Of a stretch of DNA of 7,865 bases, positions 6,156 to 7,865 are shown piece by piece (the stretch's first letter is position 1; each line of letters starts with the position of its first letter). Both the position numbers and the translations under genes were made by a program. Location: assembly GCA_002423365.1 (NCBI GenBank), contig DIVU01000242.1:14547-22411 (forward strand), given 5' to 3'. The DNA is from Desulfuromonadaceae bacterium UBA6124 (GTDB lineage: Bacteria; Desulfobacterota; Desulfuromonadia; Desulfuromonadales; Trichloromonadaceae). Under the pieces are notes generated by a model. That model worked only from the letters and a program-made list of their open reading frames with translations. It had not been told where the DNA came from and did no database searches.

Positions 6156-6176
6156 ATCGCTTTCCCGGCCGATCCC

Positions 6177-7865
6177 TCAGAACCGATAGCACGCCTCGGC
6201 CCAGACGCTACGCCCTTCCAGGGGGTAGTCGCCGGGGATGACCACCGCCTCGCCGGCGACGGCGGGGCCGCTGCTCGGCTCCCTGGCGTCCTCGTCGAAG
6301 AGGTTGCGCACCGCCAGGGCCAGCTCCCAGTGCTTTAGGATTTCCTCGCGGCGCAGGGTCAGATCGACCAGCGCGTAGTCGTCGATCTCGTCGCGGGGGT
6401 CGAATTCCGCGCGCTCGCGATCCCCCACCCATTTGATTTGCGGATGCAGCGTCCACTTGGGGGCGAACCCCCAGTCGGCGGCCAGCAGCGCCTGCTGGCC
6501 CGGCACCTCGGCGACGCGCTCGCCGCTCTCGTCGTCCACGGAGTGCTGCCAGGCGTAATTGCCGTTCAGGCTCAGGTTTTGCGTGGCCTCCCAGCGCCAT
6601 TCGAACTCGAAGCCGTAGCCCTCCTGATCGCGGGCGTTGCGGGCGGTATTGGTCGATTGACCGGGGTCGGGAACGTACTCGATCAGGCCGTTGGCCCGGT
6701 AGACGAAGAGGCTGGGGACGAACTGGAGGTCGAAGGTGGGGCGGTAGTCGAAGGCCAGCTCGACGGTGTCGATGGTTTCCGGATCGAGGCTTTCATTGCC
6801 AATGATGGTCGGATTGTTGTCGGCGTTCAGTTCCATGAGGGAGGGGGCGCGGAAGGCCCGGCCGTAGAGGAGCTTGCCGGTCAGGTTCCGGGCCATCTCC
6901 CAGACCAGGGCCAGGCGCGGGTTGAGGGTTTCGCCGAAGTCGGAATAGTGATCGTAGCGCACCCCGGCGGTCAGCTCCCAGTCGGCGGCGAACTGCCATT
7001 CGTCCTGGAGCGACAGATAGGCGAGCCGGCGCCAGGTGTCCGACAGAAACACATAAGGGGTATCGTCGACATCGGTCAGCACGCCGGGGGTGACCCCCGC
7101 GCCGAAGTTCTTGGTTTCGTTGGTATCGACGTCCAGGTAGCGGATGCCGCCGCCGAGCCGCCAGCGGTGTCCGGCCAGCCCCTCGTAGACGGCGGTCAGG
7201 TCGAGGCCCGTCTGCTGGGTTATGCCTCCGGGGCGGCCAATCATGCCGTCCCGGAAGCCCAGCGCCCCCGGCGGCAGCAAGTTGTGATCCTCCTTAATGC
7301 CAAGATAAAGATAGTTCAGATTGGCGGTGAAGACCCAGTCCGTCGCCAGGGTATCGTTGCGGTAGGTCAGATCGGCGAGATACAGGGCGTTGTCCTGCTC
7401 CCCTTCCGGGTCGAGGGCGTGAGCGCCGCCGGCCCCTTCGCCGGCGTCCCGCAGCAGCGAGTGCCACTGGCGCAGCTTCCAGTCGCCCCGTTCCAGGTCG
7501 AGGTGGGTGTCAAAGACCTGGTAGCGGGTCTCCAGGGGACCGGGGGCCAGGGAATGGTCGGTGCCCATGGCGCGGTCGAGAATCGTCTGATAGTCGCTTT
7601 TAATGCGCCGTCCGTCGTCGCCGTCGCTTTCCTGGTATTCGAAATTGAGGGCGGTCTTCCAGCCGCCATGGGTGGCGCCGTGCTCCAGCCAGACATCCCG
7701 GCTGTCGAAGGAACCGACCCGGGCGCCGGTCGCGGTGCCGCCGATGTCGTCGGCCCCCTTGGTGATGACGTTGACCACCCCGGCGAAGGCGTCGGCGCCG
7801 TAAACCGCCGAGCCCGGTCCGCGAATCACCTCGACCCGGGCGATGCTGGAGACCGGCAGGCGGAA
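6177..7865 (-). CDS. TonB-dependent outer-membrane receptor, N-terminus outside the window
   Basis: The reading frame is open from the right edge to TGA at 6179-6177, giving 562 residues. The edge lies inside the plug domain: FRLPVSSIARVEVIRGPGS, then AVYGADAFAGVVNVITKG, the hallmark plug signature. The rest is a 22-strand-type beta-barrel with alternating aromatic strands, including YGRAFRAPSLMELNADNNP, NESLDPETIDTVELAFDYRP and ALAVRNLFDED, and it ends in YRF, the C-terminal Phe used by the BAM machinery. The apparent Met codon at 7829 is a GTG coding Val inside the plug and is not the start; the signal peptide and TonB box are upstream of the window. Such receptors import siderophores, haem, cobalamin or other scarce nutrients; the barrel shows no clear substrate marker. 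It converges on the kinase gene with 21 bp between stops and no recognisable shared terminator hairpin. Confidence 0.93.
   Translation of the reverse strand, partial: FRLPVSSIARVEVIRGPGSAVYGADAFAGVVNVITKGADDIGGTATGARVGSFDSRDVWLEHGATHGGWKTALNFEYQESDGDDGRRIKSDYQTILDRAMGTDHSLAPGPLETRYQVFDTHLDLERGDWKLRQWHSLLRDAGEGAGGAHALDPEGEQDNALYLADLTYRNDTLATDWVFTANLNYLYLGIKEDHNLLPPGALGFRDGMIGRPGGITQQTGLDLTAVYEGLAGHRWRLGGGIRYLDVDTNETKNFGAGVTPGVLTDVDDTPYVFLSDTWRRLAYLSLQDEWQFAADWELTAGVRYDHYSDFGETLNPRLALVWEMARNLTGKLLYGRAFRAPSLMELNADNNPTIIGNESLDPETIDTVELAFDYRPTFDLQFVPSLFVYRANGLIEYVPDPGQSTNTARNARDQEGYGFEFEWRWEATQNLSLNGNYAWQHSVDDESGERVAEVPGQQALLAADWGFAPKWTLHPQIKWVGDRERAEFDPRDEIDDYALVDLTLRREEILKHWELALAVRNLFDEDAREPSSGPAVAGEAVVIPGDYPLEGRSVWAEACYRF

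Noticed and set aside
6156..6176. Bidirectional terminator between the convergent kinase and receptor genes
   Set aside because: The 21-bp gap has no stable stem and no T-tract on either strand.
7827..7829. Start codon of the TonB-dependent receptor
   Set aside because: The codon is GTG inside the plug motif RVEVIRGPGS, and the frame continues open with matching family sequence to the window edge.

Overview
This GC-rich window carries seven protein genes, five complete and two running off the edges, and no RNA gene I can support. The gene content fits a deltaproteobacterial relative of the Desulfuromonas/Geobacter group: a short KamA-family protein, a membrane-anchored rhodanese next to a MauE/DoxX protein, a B12-type radical SAM protein, a multi-domain soluble histidine kinase and a TonB-dependent receptor. 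That placement is inferred from gene content and style and was not tested by any search.

Bases 1-2925 (+) look like one operon. In order it holds the C-terminal end of the ribosome-rescue hydrolase ArfB, SlyX, a rhodanese-domain protein with one N-terminal membrane helix, a four-helix MauE/DoxX-like membrane protein with a Cys-Gly-Cys motif, and a 530-residue protein with cobalamin-binding-like and radical SAM domains. Junctions are 3 bp, 7 bp, a 4-bp ATGA overlap and 0 bp, so translational coupling is likely. The last three genes may form a small thiol/sulfur redox and radical-chemistry cassette, but no substrate is visible.

Bases 2926-3051 are a gap filled by an imperfect tandem 42-bp repeat that resembles a dispersed genomic repeat. 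It makes the start of the next gene ambiguous. The next gene (3052-4092, +) is a short lysine 2,3-aminomutase-family protein that keeps the cluster, PLP and lysine-binding residues of the family but lacks the usual C-terminal extension.

Bases 4093-4283 are non-coding: a GC-rich, palindrome-rich stretch that looks like a degenerate REP-type element, then an AT-richer stretch with promoter-like hexamers and a small hairpin. This leads into a 623-residue cytoplasmic kinase (4284-6155, +) with architecture REC(degenerate)-REC-PAS-HisKA-HATPase. Only 21 bp separate it from the convergent 3' end of a TonB-dependent outer-membrane receptor (6177 to the right edge, minus strand), whose N-terminus lies outside the window.

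The points most worth a second look are the rhodanese/MauE/radical SAM cassette, the non-canonical CX4CX2C cluster motif of the radical SAM protein, the 42-bp repeat at the kamA start, the degenerate first receiver of the kinase and two G7 tracts in its ATPase domain.
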